DNA of 64,000 bases from JBATTK01 sp049670505 (lineage in GTDB: Bacteria; Bacteroidota; Bacteroidia; Flavobacteriales; Flavobacteriaceae): positions 46,399 through 110,398 of the forward strand of contig JBATTK010000169.1 of assembly GCA_049670505.1 (NCBI GenBank), in the 5' to 3' direction. This document shows, in pieces, positions 7,437 through 16,612 of this stretch. Numbering within the stretch: position 1 is the stretch's first letter; each line of letters opens with the position of its first letter. Made by a program: the position numbers and the translations under genes. The notes below the pieces were generated by a model. That model searched no databases, was not told the DNA's origin, and saw nothing but the letters and a program-made list of their open reading frames with translations.

Positions 7437-9944
7437 TCAATATTCTTCGTCATCTTCCTGCTGCCCCCCATTTGGTCTTTGACCTCTTTTCCTTTCTTTT
7501 TGCTGATTGATACGATACATAAACGATAGGGTAATTTCCCTTTCACGCCTTTGCAGTTCACCTTCTGAAGTAAAAAAATCAGTTTCCGTGTCCAATATTC
7601 GTTTTCTGGAATTCAATAGGTCCCTTACATTCAATGAAACCGTGGCGTTGTCTCCTAAAACATCTTTGCTCAATGCCAGATCCATAAAGAAATTGCCCTT
7701 ATATTCCGTTTGTGAATTTTGTCTTGGCCCCCTGTAATTGGCATTCGTTTGCCAATCTATTTTACCGGGAAGTGTCACTTTTGAGCTAAAACGTGTAAAC
7801 CAACTGGTATTTTCGGATCCGTAATCCACATCATTGTAAGTTCCATCGGAAATAAACCTGAACAGATTAAAGCTTCCGTTCAACCGCAACCATCTCGCGG
7901 GATTGTACAATAGGCCCAACTCCGTCCCGTAACGTTCGTTGGTCGATAAATTAACGGGAAGTGAACGGATTATAAAAATACCATCGGCCGTTGTCTCTCC
8001 CGTTTCTTCCTGTATGACCTCAAACGAACGGGTTTCTCTTTGATAGTACACAGCGGATGTCAAGGTCAGCTTTTCCCATCGCTTTAAATAGCCAAGGTCA
8101 AAAGCACCTGCATAGGCAGGGTCGAGACTGGGATTCCCCTGGAAAATATTAATAGTACTAGATCGGGACGGAAAAGGATTTATAAAAAACCCCCTAGGCC
8201 TATTGATTCTTCTATTGTAACCTAAGGTGATATTTTCCTCTTCTGCCAGTTCGTATATTAAATTAATGGTCGGAAAGAGCCCGAGATAATTTTTGTCAAA
8301 GTTCAATTCTATTTCGTCGCCCAATAATTCTTCCAAAGCGGTAAGGTCAAATTCCGAAACCGCCTCTCCTTTAAGGTGGGTATTTTCCAGGCGCAGGCCC
8401 AACAAGAATGAAAACTTACCAAATTTGTTTCCATACTGGGTATAAAGCGCATTGATATTCTCGGTATACGTAAATTGATTGGTGAGGTCTTGATCTATTT
8501 CGAATTCACCGGTATCTATGTTGAACGTGTTCAATTGGTAGTCTGTAATATCTTTTTCAAAATCGCCGCGATATCCGGCCTCAAACTGGGCGTCTCCCAT
8601 GGGTAGAACATAGTCTGCCTGAATTAGAAATTGATGCTGTTCTTCCGTTTCAAAAATATTTTCAATGGATAGTAATTCCTGATTCGGGAAAATGATGTTT
8701 TCGTTGATAGTGGTCATTAGGTTTTTATTATTATGGGAATATTGGAAATCCGCTGTTAGTTTATGACCTTCTTCGTTGATATTGTTGGTATAGTTCAGTG
8801 AAGTTTGATAGTTGTTTTTATCTTCGTTTCCTTCTTCGTTTCTATAGGTTCGGCTATCAAAAATGTTATCGATAAAACGTTGACTATAATTATCGGTTAT
8901 CTGAAGTTCATCCGAAATATTGGAAAAAACACTTCCGGTTATCGAGGATTTTTCCGTTAGGTAATATTCCATCCCGAGGTTGATGTTAAATCCCCGATTG
9001 ATTCTATCGATATCCCTATTTTCAATAATTCTGCTGAACTCCCCACTTGCGTAAGTATTATCGAAAAATGCATTTCCTGGAGGTTCTCGGTAGAAATATC
9101 CAAATGTGCCGAAAATATTGAATTGATCGGTTCTTAGATTAAGATTGGCATTGATCTGGCTCAAAATGGGATATCCTACCGCAGTGTTTACGGAACCGTT
9201 AAAACCTAGGGCTTTTTCTTTTCTAAGGATGATGTTCAGTATGCCGGCCGTACCTTCGGCGTCATAACGTGCCGAAGGGCTGGTAATCACCTCTACACTT
9301 TCAATAGCATCTGCCGGTAATTGTCTTAAGGCATCATTGGAACCAAAACCGGCCATGGCCGAAGGTTTCCCGTTGATGAGGATACGGACATTCTCGTTCC
9401 CACGAAGACTTATGACCCCATCTACGTCTACGGTAACCGATGGTACATTGTTCAGGGCATCGCTAACATTGGCTCCACTTGTGGTAAGATCTTTGCCGAT
9501 ATTGTAGATTTTTTTATCCAATCTAACCTCTACGGTCGTTTTTTCACCGACTACTTCTACCTCTTCCAGTTGTGCAACGTCAATGGCGAGCTTTATGGTT
9601 CCTAAATCCTTGGAAGTATTCAAATCCTGCCCTTTTAGGGTGTATGTACTATAAGAAATGTATTCCATTCGAATATCATAGGTACCGGAAGCAACCTTTA
9701 CATTGAACTTCCCTTCCGCATCCGAGATACCGCCCGTAACTTTTTTGGGATGAGCTACACTTTGCAACACCAATGTAGCATATTCCAGCGGCTCATAGGT
9801 ATCCTTGTCCACCACCGTACCCGAAACAGTTATATTTTCTCTCTGCGCAAGTACTAGGGAACAATTGAAAATTAAGAACCATAAAAACGACCTGAAAGGT
9901 TTTTTAGATGGTATAAACATACTTTTTGTTCTTGTCAATGTCAT
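7437..9944 (-). CDS. TonB-dependent outer-membrane receptor (outer membrane beta-barrel family)
   Basis: The 835-residue protein has a signal peptide (to about residue 33), a carboxypeptidase-regulatory-like domain (~37-120; VSGTVVDKDTYEPLEYATL), a plug domain (~135-235; NVSDALNNVPSVTVDVDGVISLRGNENVRILINGKPS, written here only as markers NVSDAL and ILINGKPS) and a long beta-barrel of the OMP_b-brl_3 type. It ends in an unusual hydrophilic, acidic tail rich in Q/G/D/E after the last strand. Such receptors import ligands across the outer membrane with TonB energy; the ligand is unknown. The start could also be Met9. It is the distal gene of the leftward surface block and lies 22 bp after the barrel-protein gene. 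Confidence 0.85.
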   Translation of the reverse strand: MTLTRTKSMFIPSKKPFRSFLWFLIFNCSLVLAQRENITVSGTVVDKDTYEPLEYATLVLQSVAHPKKVTGGISDAEGKFNVKVASGTYDIRMEYISYSTYTLKGQDLNTSKDLGTIKLAIDVAQLEEVEVVGEKTTVEVRLDKKIYNIGKDLTTSGANVSDALNNVPSVTVDVDGVISLRGNENVRILINGKPSAMAGFGSNDALRQLPADAIESVEVITSPSARYDAEGTAGILNIILRKEKALGFNGSVNTAVGYPILSQINANLNLRTDQFNIFGTFGYFYREPPGNAFFDNTYASGEFSRIIENRDIDRINRGFNINLGMEYYLTEKSSITGSVFSNISDELQITDNYSQRFIDNIFDSRTYRNEEGNEDKNNYQTSLNYTNNINEEGHKLTADFQYSHNNKNLMTTINENIIFPNQELLSIENIFETEEQHQFLIQADYVLPMGDAQFEAGYRGDFEKDITDYQLNTFNIDTGEFEIDQDLTNQFTYTENINALYTQYGNKFGKFSFLLGLRLENTHLKGEAVSEFDLTALEELLGDEIELNFDKNYLGLFPTINLIYELAEEENITLGYNRRINRPRGFFINPFPSRSSTINIFQGNPSLDPAYAGAFDLGYLKRWEKLTLTSAVYYQRETRSFEVIQEETGETTADGIFIIRSLPVNLSTNERYGTELGLLYNPARWLRLNGSFNLFRFISDGTYNDVDYGSENTSWFTRFSSKVTLPGKIDWQTNANYRGPRQNSQTEYKGNFFMDLALSKDVLGDNATVSLNVRDLLNSRKRILDTETDFFTSEGELQRREREITLSFMYRINQQKERKRGQRPNGGQQEDDEEY

Positions 9945-9966
9945 TTAAATACAGGATGTTGGATTT

Positions 9967-11217
9967 TTAATCGATCTTTCGTTTTCTGAACCAGATGTCC
10001 TCCAAGCTTAGATTCAATGTCAATAGGTGATAATTTTCTCGGATCAGTATATTTTGGATTTGACCTTTTGTTCCATAGCCATAAGAAAGATTGATCAAGG
10101 AATTACTTGTGGTCCCTACCGGAAAACCTATGCCAGCGGTAATCGTATAACCGTCAATTTTAGTATCATTGAGTGCCAAATACCCATTGTCGTAGTTAAA
10201 GCCGGCCCTATATCGTATCCGTTCCGAGTATTTATAGCTTGTACTTTTTTTAAGGTATTCGGCTCCAAAGGCAAATATGTCCTGATCTGCATATTCCCCA
10301 ATATTTTCCGTTTGCTCCGTGGCCTTCCAAAAATTCTTTTTATAATCGGCATTCAGGGTCAACGATTCAAAGAGGTTAGTGCTAAATCCAAGTCCTATTT
10401 CCATGGGCATTTTGAAATCCGAAACATCGTCCGCTACGTTATCCTCCACTGTAATCTCCGAGCCTTCAAGACTTTTGAATACGGATCGTTTTAAGCTGCC
10501 CCCTAAAGTTGTCGGAAGTTGTATGGTGCAGCCTATCGTTACCTTGTCCGTGAGGTCATACTGCAGACCAAATCCAAATCGAACCCCATTATAATTGGTC
10601 TGTTCTTCAAGCTCAAAAGTACTGCCGCTGATGGTGAAGGATTCGTCTTCCTCTATACTACCGAACAAAAAAGAAACGCTTGTACCCAGTCTTAACTTTT
10701 TGCTTACCCCATATCCCAGGTTCATCCTAAGATCACTTAATCCGCCCAACCCCGTTACGTTACTCTCAAAAGTCTCATTGGACCCCTCCACATTGGTCTG
10801 TATTCCAAGAATGGAATATCCTACATCACTGTAGGGCACCATGGTAAAGCCCATTCCCAATCTATCCATTAATGAAAACGCCAAGGCCAAGTTTGAAAAG
10901 TTAACATTCGTCTTTGATTCGTTATACCCAATATTTGCATACGTATTGTATTGGGCCTTGACACCTACATCATAAAAAAAGGAATTCCTGGAAATCAAGG
11001 CATAATTGGCCGGGTTGAGATTGTTGATTTCCCTATCGGTTTTTAATCCTATCCCGGAATACCCCATACCGTTGGAAAATCCTATCCCTGTTTGGTTTAT
11101 AGTTCCCAAACCATATAGCGAATAGGGGGAACTGGTCAACGCTTCGGATTGACTTTGTACTTTAACCATACATAAGAAAGTACCGAGTCTTAGTATAAAT
11201 CTCATTTTCTTAGTCAT
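9967..11217 (-). CDS. Outer-membrane barrel protein, FadL-like in outline
   Basis: About 416 residues: signal peptide (MTKKMRFILRLGTFLCMVKVQS) then a protein of alternating strands and turns with a conserved N-terminal stretch SPYSLYGLGTINQTG and a strand-like C-terminus. This pattern is typical of flavobacterial barrel proteins that accompany DUF4270 lipoproteins. I chose the ATG at 11217 because it overlaps the upstream stop codon (ATGACTAA), suggesting translational coupling; starts at 11226 and 11205 are also possible. The function is unknown, but genomic coupling with the DUF4270 lipoprotein suggests a shared surface role. Confidence 0.75.
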   Translation of the reverse strand: MTKKMRFILRLGTFLCMVKVQSQSEALTSSPYSLYGLGTINQTGIGFSNGMGYSGIGLKTDREINNLNPANYALISRNSFFYDVGVKAQYNTYANIGYNESKTNVNFSNLALAFSLMDRLGMGFTMVPYSDVGYSILGIQTNVEGSNETFESNVTGLGGLSDLRMNLGYGVSKKLRLGTSVSFLFGSIEEDESFTISGSTFELEEQTNYNGVRFGFGLQYDLTDKVTIGCTIQLPTTLGGSLKRSVFKSLEGSEITVEDNVADDVSDFKMPMEIGLGFSTNLFESLTLNADYKKNFWKATEQTENIGEYADQDIFAFGAEYLKKSTSYKYSERIRYRAGFNYDNGYLALNDTKIDGYTITAGIGFPVGTTSNSLINLSYGYGTKGQIQNILIRENYHLLTLNLSLEDIWFRKRKID

Positions 11218-12529
11218 AAATTGCATAGTTTAACTCAAGCCTAGTTCCATTGGATGGGGCATTCTCTCCGTTGAGGATAAATCGGTCAACGGTGGAATCG
11301 TAGTTCGTTGGCAATAGAATAAGTGCTTCATCGGTATCGCTTTCGGCAAGAAGCAGTTTTTCTATATAAGTCCCCAACGGGATTTCGTAATATATATCGT
11401 TGAACTCCTCGTTATCCCTGTTTAAGATGCCTCTAACCGGTTCTATATCGGCCAAAAGCAATTGTTCCGTAAGGTCATTGTTCCGATCAACGATATATAC
11501 ATTCAAGGTATCCTTCAAAATTAAGTTCCCATCATATGTTCCACTGGTGGGCCTGATCTTGAGAACGGCACTCAAAATAGTACCGTCTCCCTGAATGGTA
11601 TACAGCGACTTCACATGAGGGAACTCGATTCTCGTAGCGATACCCGTTCCAGATTGCACATACGTTTTATTTTCAGTTTCGGAACTGTATAGGTCAACTT
11701 CCTTATCGGTAAGCAGTTTTAAATATTCAATGGGTTCTAAACCAGTTATTCGATTAAAAAACGGAATAGAGGAACTGTTTAAATCAAGCGTAAAATCAAT
11801 ATAACTTTGAACACGCTCCTCAGCCTCGGAGACCGAGAAATATAGGCGTACATAGCTATCGGTGGAAGTTGATGAAAACCCTATGACAGATCCATCATCG
11901 TTCTCTCCCGGCCGTAATGAAATGCCTTTGAAGTATGCTTTGAATTCATCTAAATTGGTGATATCATTTTCCTGAAACTTATCGAATAGATCTTCTCCAA
12001 ATTCATCGGTCAGTTTGATCTCCAGACTGTCGGTACCCAAAGGTCTTGGGCTATAACTTAGTATTCCGAGGTCCTCATCAAAATAAGCAACGTTGCTCGT
12101 ATTATAAAAATAGTCGCCCGTTTCGGGAGCCAGTCTTTCGCTCAACCGCTTTATGCGAATCGTATTGTTGGATAAGGTATCATTGTAGTAATAGTCATCA
12201 TATCTTAAATACAGAGCAATACTATCGTATTCCGCTTCGGCATCTATATCATAAGTGGATGGTACCAGTTCAAAAAAGTTGGTGGCTTCTACTTCACCAA
12301 AAATGGAATCCACATATTTACCGACCAGTATTCTCGTGGACAAGGAAGTAATGATACTATCAAATTTCATCGTTGATGTGCGTACGGATAAAGTATCCAT
12401 GAATACCACCCGTATGTTACTGTCCGTAAAAGAATCGCCGGCCAAAAAATCCGATTCGTTTAGATTGTCCCCACTACAGGAATACAACAATGCCGTAAAA
12501 GTGTAAATAAATCTTAAAAGGTTTTTCAT
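11210..12529 (-). CDS. DUF4270 family lipoprotein
   Basis: The 439-residue protein has a lipoprotein signal ending YSCSGD. The body shows hallmarks of DUF4270: an N-terminal DTLSVRTSTMKFDSI, then GKYVDSIFGEVEATNFFEL, repeated SYIDF/RIEFPHVKSL beta segments and a C-terminal NGTRLELNYAIYD. DUF4270 proteins are Bacteroidota surface or periplasmic lipoproteins of unknown function. It is the first gene of the leftward operon (12529 to 7437), translationally coupled to the barrel protein. A 224-bp spacer divides it from the divergent Kelch gene, so shared control of both arms is plausible. Confidence 0.85.
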   Translation of the reverse strand: MKNLLRFIYTFTALLYSCSGDNLNESDFLAGDSFTDSNIRVVFMDTLSVRTSTMKFDSIITSLSTRILVGKYVDSIFGEVEATNFFELVPSTYDIDAEAEYDSIALYLRYDDYYYNDTLSNNTIRIKRLSERLAPETGDYFYNTSNVAYFDEDLGILSYSPRPLGTDSLEIKLTDEFGEDLFDKFQENDITNLDEFKAYFKGISLRPGENDDGSVIGFSSTSTDSYVRLYFSVSEAEERVQSYIDFTLDLNSSSIPFFNRITGLEPIEYLKLLTDKEVDLYSSETENKTYVQSGTGIATRIEFPHVKSLYTIQGDGTILSAVLKIRPTSGTYDGNLILKDTLNVYIVDRNNDLTEQLLLADIEPVRGILNRDNEEFNDIYYEIPLGTYIEKLLLAESDTDEALILLPTNYDSTVDRFILNGENAPSNGTRLELNYAIYD

Positions 12530-12753
12530 ACTGTTCTAAACTTTCACATAAATGTAGTGGCGGTTAGATGAGATTAAAACCGTAATAGACCTACAGCGGA
12601 TTTTAGGATATAAAGCAAACTTTTTTTAGGACAAACCGTATTTGGCCGTTCGTCGCTATAATTTAGCTTTTGGGATGTTAAAAACAGGACTTCATATATT
12701 CTGTTTTATAGCATGTTCAACCCTTTATACTTTCGAAGAAAAATTAAATAAAT

Positions 12754-13752
12754 ATGATACAGAACTTATATCGATTAAAACTAATGTTGACCTATAGCAT
12801 GTCGATACTATTGCTCGGCAGTTGTTCCAATGATAGTGATGAAGATGAGGACTTGGGCAACTGGGCGGATAGATCGGTCTTCGATGGTAGTCCCAGAAGT
12901 TCAACTTCCGGTTTTACCATTGGTGATATAGGCTATATGGGCGTAGGATACGATGGTGATGATTATCTAAGCTCATTTTGGGCCTATGATATCAATGGGG
13001 ATTTTTGGTCACAAAAAGCGGACTTTCCAGGCACAGCGCGTAATGCAGCGGTAGGTTTTCAAATAGACGATGTGGGCTACATAGGGTCCGGTTATGATGG
13101 GGTAAATGAATTAGGGGATTTCTACAGCTACGATCCAAGTACCAATACATGGACGGAAATTGCACCATTACCCTCGGCACCAAGACGCAGTGCCGTGGCA
13201 TTCGGCGCAAATGGATCTGGGTATTTTGGTACAGGTTTCGACGGTGATAACGACCTAAAGGACTTCTGGAAATATGACCCTGCTACAGATACATGGTCCG
13301 AACTAGTCGGCTTTGGTGGAAATAAAAGACGTGCCGCTACTGTGTTCTCCATAGCCGATAAAGTATACTTGGGTACCGGTGTCTCCAATGGCGTTTATTT
13401 AGATGATTTTTGGGCTTTTGACCCCGCTACCGAAACCTGGGCCGGTCTAACCGATCTAGATGAAGAGGACGACTATACCATAACCCGAAGTAATGCGGTT
13501 TCGTTTACATTAAATGGTTATGGTTACATCGCATGTGGGGAGAGTTCGGGAACCCTGGGTACCGTTTGGCAGTACGACCCATCTTCCGATACTTGGGATT
13601 TAAAAACAGCTTTTGAGGGTACCACGCGACAAGATGCCATAGCATTTTCAAATTCCGCCAGGGCCTTTGTGGGACTCGGCAGAACAGGAAGCCTATATCT
13701 GGACGACATGGATGAATTTTTTCCTTTTGAGGCATATAATGAAGATGATTGA
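12754..13752 (+). CDS. Kelch-repeat surface lipoprotein
   Basis: The 332-residue protein has a lipoprotein signal ending LLGSCSNDSDEDED, with the acidic stretch after the cysteine expected for surface export. About six Kelch blades follow, each with a G(Y/F)xGxGYDG..L.DFW.YDP.T.TW core (for example YIGSGYDGVNELGDFYSYDP). It should form a beta-propeller that binds a protein or sugar ligand. A candidate -7 box, TACTTTCG, lies about 25 bp before the start. A strong hairpin follows the stop at 13780-13809. With DUF4907 next door this is a recurrent flavobacterial pair. Confidence 0.83.
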   Translation: MIQNLYRLKLMLTYSMSILLLGSCSNDSDEDEDLGNWADRSVFDGSPRSSTSGFTIGDIGYMGVGYDGDDYLSSFWAYDINGDFWSQKADFPGTARNAAVGFQIDDVGYIGSGYDGVNELGDFYSYDPSTNTWTEIAPLPSAPRRSAVAFGANGSGYFGTGFDGDNDLKDFWKYDPATDTWSELVGFGGNKRRAATVFSIADKVYLGTGVSNGVYLDDFWAFDPATETWAGLTDLDEEDDYTITRSNAVSFTLNGYGYIACGESSGTLGTVWQYDPSSDTWDLKTAFEGTTRQDAIAFSNSARAFVGLGRTGSLYLDDMDEFFPFEAYNEDD

Positions 13753-13779
13753 TTGGTTGATTGATTGGTGTTGACCGTG

Positions 13780-13809
13780 AATGGGGTTGTACGTTTTGAC
13801 AACCCCATT
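13780..13809 (+). terminator. Hairpin after the Kelch gene
   Basis: Perfect 11-bp arms AATGGGGTTGT and ACAACCCCATT enclose an 8-base loop. No clean T-run follows, so it may slow or partly end transcription, or protect the mRNA 3' end, before the DUF4907 gene. It also argues against any translation start upstream of it for that gene. Confidence 0.6.
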
Positions 13810-13827
13810 CTTATAAGAACTGATGTT

Positions 13828-14166
13828 ATGGAATTTAGATATATTAGAAGAAATGTAGGGTTGATAGGATGTGTATTGTTGCTTTTTACTGGAATATCGA
13901 AATGGATGCCAACAACCGAAACATTCCCGAAACCAAGACTTCACTCAGAGGTTTTTAAGGCACAAAACGGATATGGATATTTGATTTTAGTCGATGACAA
14001 AGTGCTTATAAAACAAGACTTTATTCCTGCGATAGAGGGAAAAAAATCATTTTTATCATCTAAACAGGCAAAACTTGTTGCAGATTTAGTACTATACAAA
14101 CTATCTCAGGGAGCTAACCCGGAAGTAAGTGCCGAGGAAATATATGATTTGGGATTGGTACCTTAG
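13828..14166 (+). CDS. DUF4907 domain protein, membrane-anchored
   Basis: From the ATG at 13828 the protein has 112 residues: one N-terminal hydrophobic segment (VGLIGCVLLLFTGIS, signal or anchor) and a short domain with YGYLILVDDKVLIKQDFIPAI, F(L)SSKQAKLVADLVLYKLSQG and PEVSAEEIYDLGL. That matches DUF4907, a small periplasmic domain that travels with Kelch lipoproteins in flavobacteria. An upstream in-frame TTG at 13765 is excluded because the terminator hairpin lies inside that extension. Its function is unknown. Confidence 0.78.
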   Translation: MEFRYIRRNVGLIGCVLLLFTGISKWMPTTETFPKPRLHSEVFKAQNGYGYLILVDDKVLIKQDFIPAIEGKKSFLSSKQAKLVADLVLYKLSQGANPEVSAEEIYDLGLVP

Positions 14167-14185
14167 AAACAAAGAAGTGTTCTAA

Positions 14186-15208
14186 ATGTCATTTAAAAAG
14201 CGTAAAGTCCGGAAATTAGTTGTTCATATTTTCTTGTGGGCCTTGTTTTATGGTTTAATGTTATATCCATTTATCTATGGACCTAGGACAACACCGGCAG
14301 ATATGCCCGCTAGGCTTTCCATTGCTACGGTACTTTTCTATTTCAACTACTTTTACCTGGTGCCAAAACTGTTGTTGGAAAAACGAACGGTCACTTATAT
14401 TACCACCACATTTCTATTGATTATTGCTATATCCTTATTCATAGATTTGAGTATTGATCAAGACCCTCCAAGAAGGGGCCCAACGGGCACTCCTTCTCTT
14501 GGGAATGGTTTGTTCAGGGTGCAATCGGTAATGCCGCTACTGATCATTACCATCCCCGTTGTCGTAAGTACCATGTTAAGAATGTACGTAGAATGGAGGG
14601 GCAACGAGGATTTAAGAATGCAAGTTGAAAATGAAAAAGTACGTTCGGAGCTACAGTTTTTGAAGACGCAGTTAAACCCACATTTTCTATTTAATTCATT
14701 GAACGCTATATATTCCCTATCCGTAAAGAATTCAACGAATACTTCAGAAGCCATCATTAGCTTATCCGAATTAATGCGCTACATGTTATACGAGACCAAC
14801 AAGGATTTTGTGCCCTTGGCCAAGGAATTGGAATACATCAAAAACTATGTGCGATTACAAAGACTCCGTTTAGCGGATAGTGAAAACGTTATTTTGAAAA
14901 TATCCGGTGAGGATAAAGGCAAATTAATACCCCCACTACTTTTCATATCCTTTATAGAAAATGCGTTTAAATATGGTACGGATTTTAAGGGACAGACCAA
15001 TGTGAAAATAAACCTTTCCATAAAAGAAGAGTCTATACATATGTATGTCATGAACACCATAGGAACTTATAAGGAAAAATCAAAAAACTCTGGTGTAGGA
15101 CTGGAAAACGTTAAAAACAGATTAAACCTATTGTACCCTGGCTCATATAATTTACTGGTTAAAAATGACGAGAAATCATATGCAGTGAGTCTAACCCTTA
15201 ATCTATAG
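14186..15208 (+). CDS. LytS/YehU-type sensor histidine kinase
   Basis: The 340-residue membrane kinase has about four transmembrane helices in its first ~135 residues, a short coiled coil (~140-158), then the His_kinase domain with the phospho-accepting His166 in QLNPHFLFNSLNAIYSL. The ATP-binding domain shows an N box (FIENAFKYG) and the G-rich GVGLENVKNRL. It has no separate periplasmic sensor domain. The response-regulator gene begins 5 bp after its stop, so the two form an operon. Position beside the Kelch/DUF4907 and DUF4270 genes suggests it senses or controls that surface block. Confidence 0.9.
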   Translation: MSFKKRKVRKLVVHIFLWALFYGLMLYPFIYGPRTTPADMPARLSIATVLFYFNYFYLVPKLLLEKRTVTYITTTFLLIIAISLFIDLSIDQDPPRRGPTGTPSLGNGLFRVQSVMPLLIITIPVVVSTMLRMYVEWRGNEDLRMQVENEKVRSELQFLKTQLNPHFLFNSLNAIYSLSVKNSTNTSEAIISLSELMRYMLYETNKDFVPLAKELEYIKNYVRLQRLRLADSENVILKISGEDKGKLIPPLLFISFIENAFKYGTDFKGQTNVKINLSIKEESIHMYVMNTIGTYKEKSKNSGVGLENVKNRLNLLYPGSYNLLVKNDEKSYAVSLTLNL

Positions 15209-15213
15209 AAATT

Positions 15214-15939
15214 ATGAAGTGTATAATCATAGATGATGAGCCATTGGCCATAGATCTTTTAGTCGGGTATTGTGAAAAGATGGATTTTTTGAAGGTAGAG
15301 GCCACTTTTACAAACCCTTTGGATACGATCTCGATGATAAGGGGAATGAATGTAGATCTGATTTTTTGTGATATTGAGATGCCACAACTAAGTGGTATTG
15401 ATTTTGTACATTCTTTGGACAACTTGCCTTTACTTATATTTACCACGGCCTATTCCCAATATGCCTTGGACGGGTTTGATTTGAATGCTGTTGATTACCT
15501 ATTAAAGCCAATCCCATATCACCGATTTATCAAAGCCGTTTCCAGGGCGAAAGAACTTCTTTCCTATAAAGAAAAACCTATGGAAAGCAATGTTTTTCCC
15601 TCACATGGCGAAACTAAAAACACATCACATTTTATTTTTGTAAAAGCAGAATATGAAAGCGTAAAAATAGACTTGGACACCATAGAATATATTCAAGGAT
15701 TAAAGGATTATTTAAAAATCCATATCGTCAACACGAACAAGGCTATACTGACTAGAATGAGTTTTGGGGAGATTTTGGACAAGCTTCCATCCAATCAATT
15801 TTTAAGGGTACATAAATCTTTCATCGTCAATATAAATTCCATTAAGACCGTTCAACGAAATAGAATCGTAATAAACGATATTAGGATACCTATTGGGGAA
15901 AGCCATAAGGTGGAGTTTTTTTCTATTTTGGGGATATAA
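15214..15939 (+). CDS. LytTR-family response regulator
   Basis: The 241-residue regulator has a receiver domain (1-~120) with the acidic pair DD at 7-8, phospho-acceptor Asp53 (FCDIEMPQLSG), Thr in FTTAYSQYAL and Lys in LLKPIPYHR. A C-terminal LytTR DNA-binding domain (~140-241) shows FVKAEYESVKIDLDTIEYI and FLRVHKSFIVN. LytTR regulators bind direct repeats upstream of target genes. It pairs with the kinase directly upstream. Confidence 0.92.
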   Translation: MKCIIIDDEPLAIDLLVGYCEKMDFLKVEATFTNPLDTISMIRGMNVDLIFCDIEMPQLSGIDFVHSLDNLPLLIFTTAYSQYALDGFDLNAVDYLLKPIPYHRFIKAVSRAKELLSYKEKPMESNVFPSHGETKNTSHFIFVKAEYESVKIDLDTIEYIQGLKDYLKIHIVNTNKAILTRMSFGEILDKLPSNQFLRVHKSFIVNINSIKTVQRNRIVINDIRIPIGESHKVEFFSILGI

Positions 15940-15966
15940 TAGAGGCCAACTTCCTTGAATAAAAAA

Positions 15967-16113
15967 ATGACCAAAGCCAAATATAAAGAAGTCGTTTTGA
16001 ATTTTATCGACCAAAGAACGGGTTCCTACATATTTTGGCCTTATTATCATGGGTTTTTTTTACTTTGGATTGGGACCTTAATTAAGCACAGCCAATACTA
16101 CTATAAGGAGTAG
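15967..16113 (+). CDS. Possible small protein after the response regulator
   Basis: An ATG-started frame of 48 codons (beginning MTKAKYKEVV, with a hydrophobic stretch FFLLWIGTLI, ending YYYKE) starts 27 bp after the response regulator stop. It has no recognised family. The surrounding 660 bp looks degraded on both strands, so this may be chance or a remnant. I include it because spacing would allow co-transcription with the two-component genes. Confidence 0.22.
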   Translation: MTKAKYKEVVLNFIDQRTGSYIFWPYYHGFFLLWIGTLIKHSQYYYKE

Positions 16114-16329
16114 GCCTGCGACCCCATGCACCATAAGAACTATTTCATTGTATTTCGTTGGGAATAGACCCTTCATTTGAACTGCCCCGTCCGATACCAT
16201 AAGCTTTCATAACCTAAACCTAGATTCTTAAGCTTACGTTCGTCGTTTATTTTTGACTTTCAAGCATATTGAAGATAGCGATCAACGTTTAGGTCCCAAA
16301 AAATGTTGTTTTAATGAAAAGAATTCCCC

Positions 16330-16612
16330 TTAGCTTGCTACGGGGATAGTTGGTTTCAAGAAATTATTTTTTCCGATAGGGGATACGGCAATGCCAAGTA
16401 ACAAGAGCATACATCCCAGCCCTGGATAGCGCTAAAAATACCCGAAATAATTCCGTACCCGAACGGAAGAAGATTCAATTGCATTATAACTTGCCCCGGT
16501 GGCGAAAAAGACGATAGCGGAAAGGAGGAATACGATTCCGATGGAAACGAATAATAACGCGTTTCCCTTAAAAAGTTGAAAAACCGGGATAAGCTTGTTC
16601 TTTAAGTTTTGG
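16330..16612 (-). pseudogene. Degraded small membrane-protein gene
   Basis: Read from 16612 leftward, one frame gives NKLIPVFQLFKGNALLFV, then a hydrophobic helix SIGIVFLLSAIVFFATGASY and a stop at the codon after NYFGYF. A neighbouring frame gives YGIISGIFSAIQG and the first frame resumes as LGCMLLLLGIAVSPIGKN, so two compensating frameshifts would restore a two-helix protein. No start codon is in frame; the frame is closed just upstream inside the SDR gene end. This is best read as a recently broken gene, formerly downstream of the SDR gene. The family is unknown. Confidence 0.5.

Noticed and set aside
7275..7529. 84-codon plus-strand frame
   Set aside because: Its second half lies antisense to the end of the TonB receptor gene and the first half has no start signal; treated as a shadow.
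12046..12506. Plus-strand frames opposite the DUF4270 gene
   Set aside because: Antisense shadows of a well-supported lipoprotein gene.
16078..16178. Short minus-strand membrane peptide gene
   Set aside because: The two halves (MKGLFPTKYNEI and LMVHGVAGLLLIVVL) are in different frames, so no intact frame exists; counted as degraded DNA.
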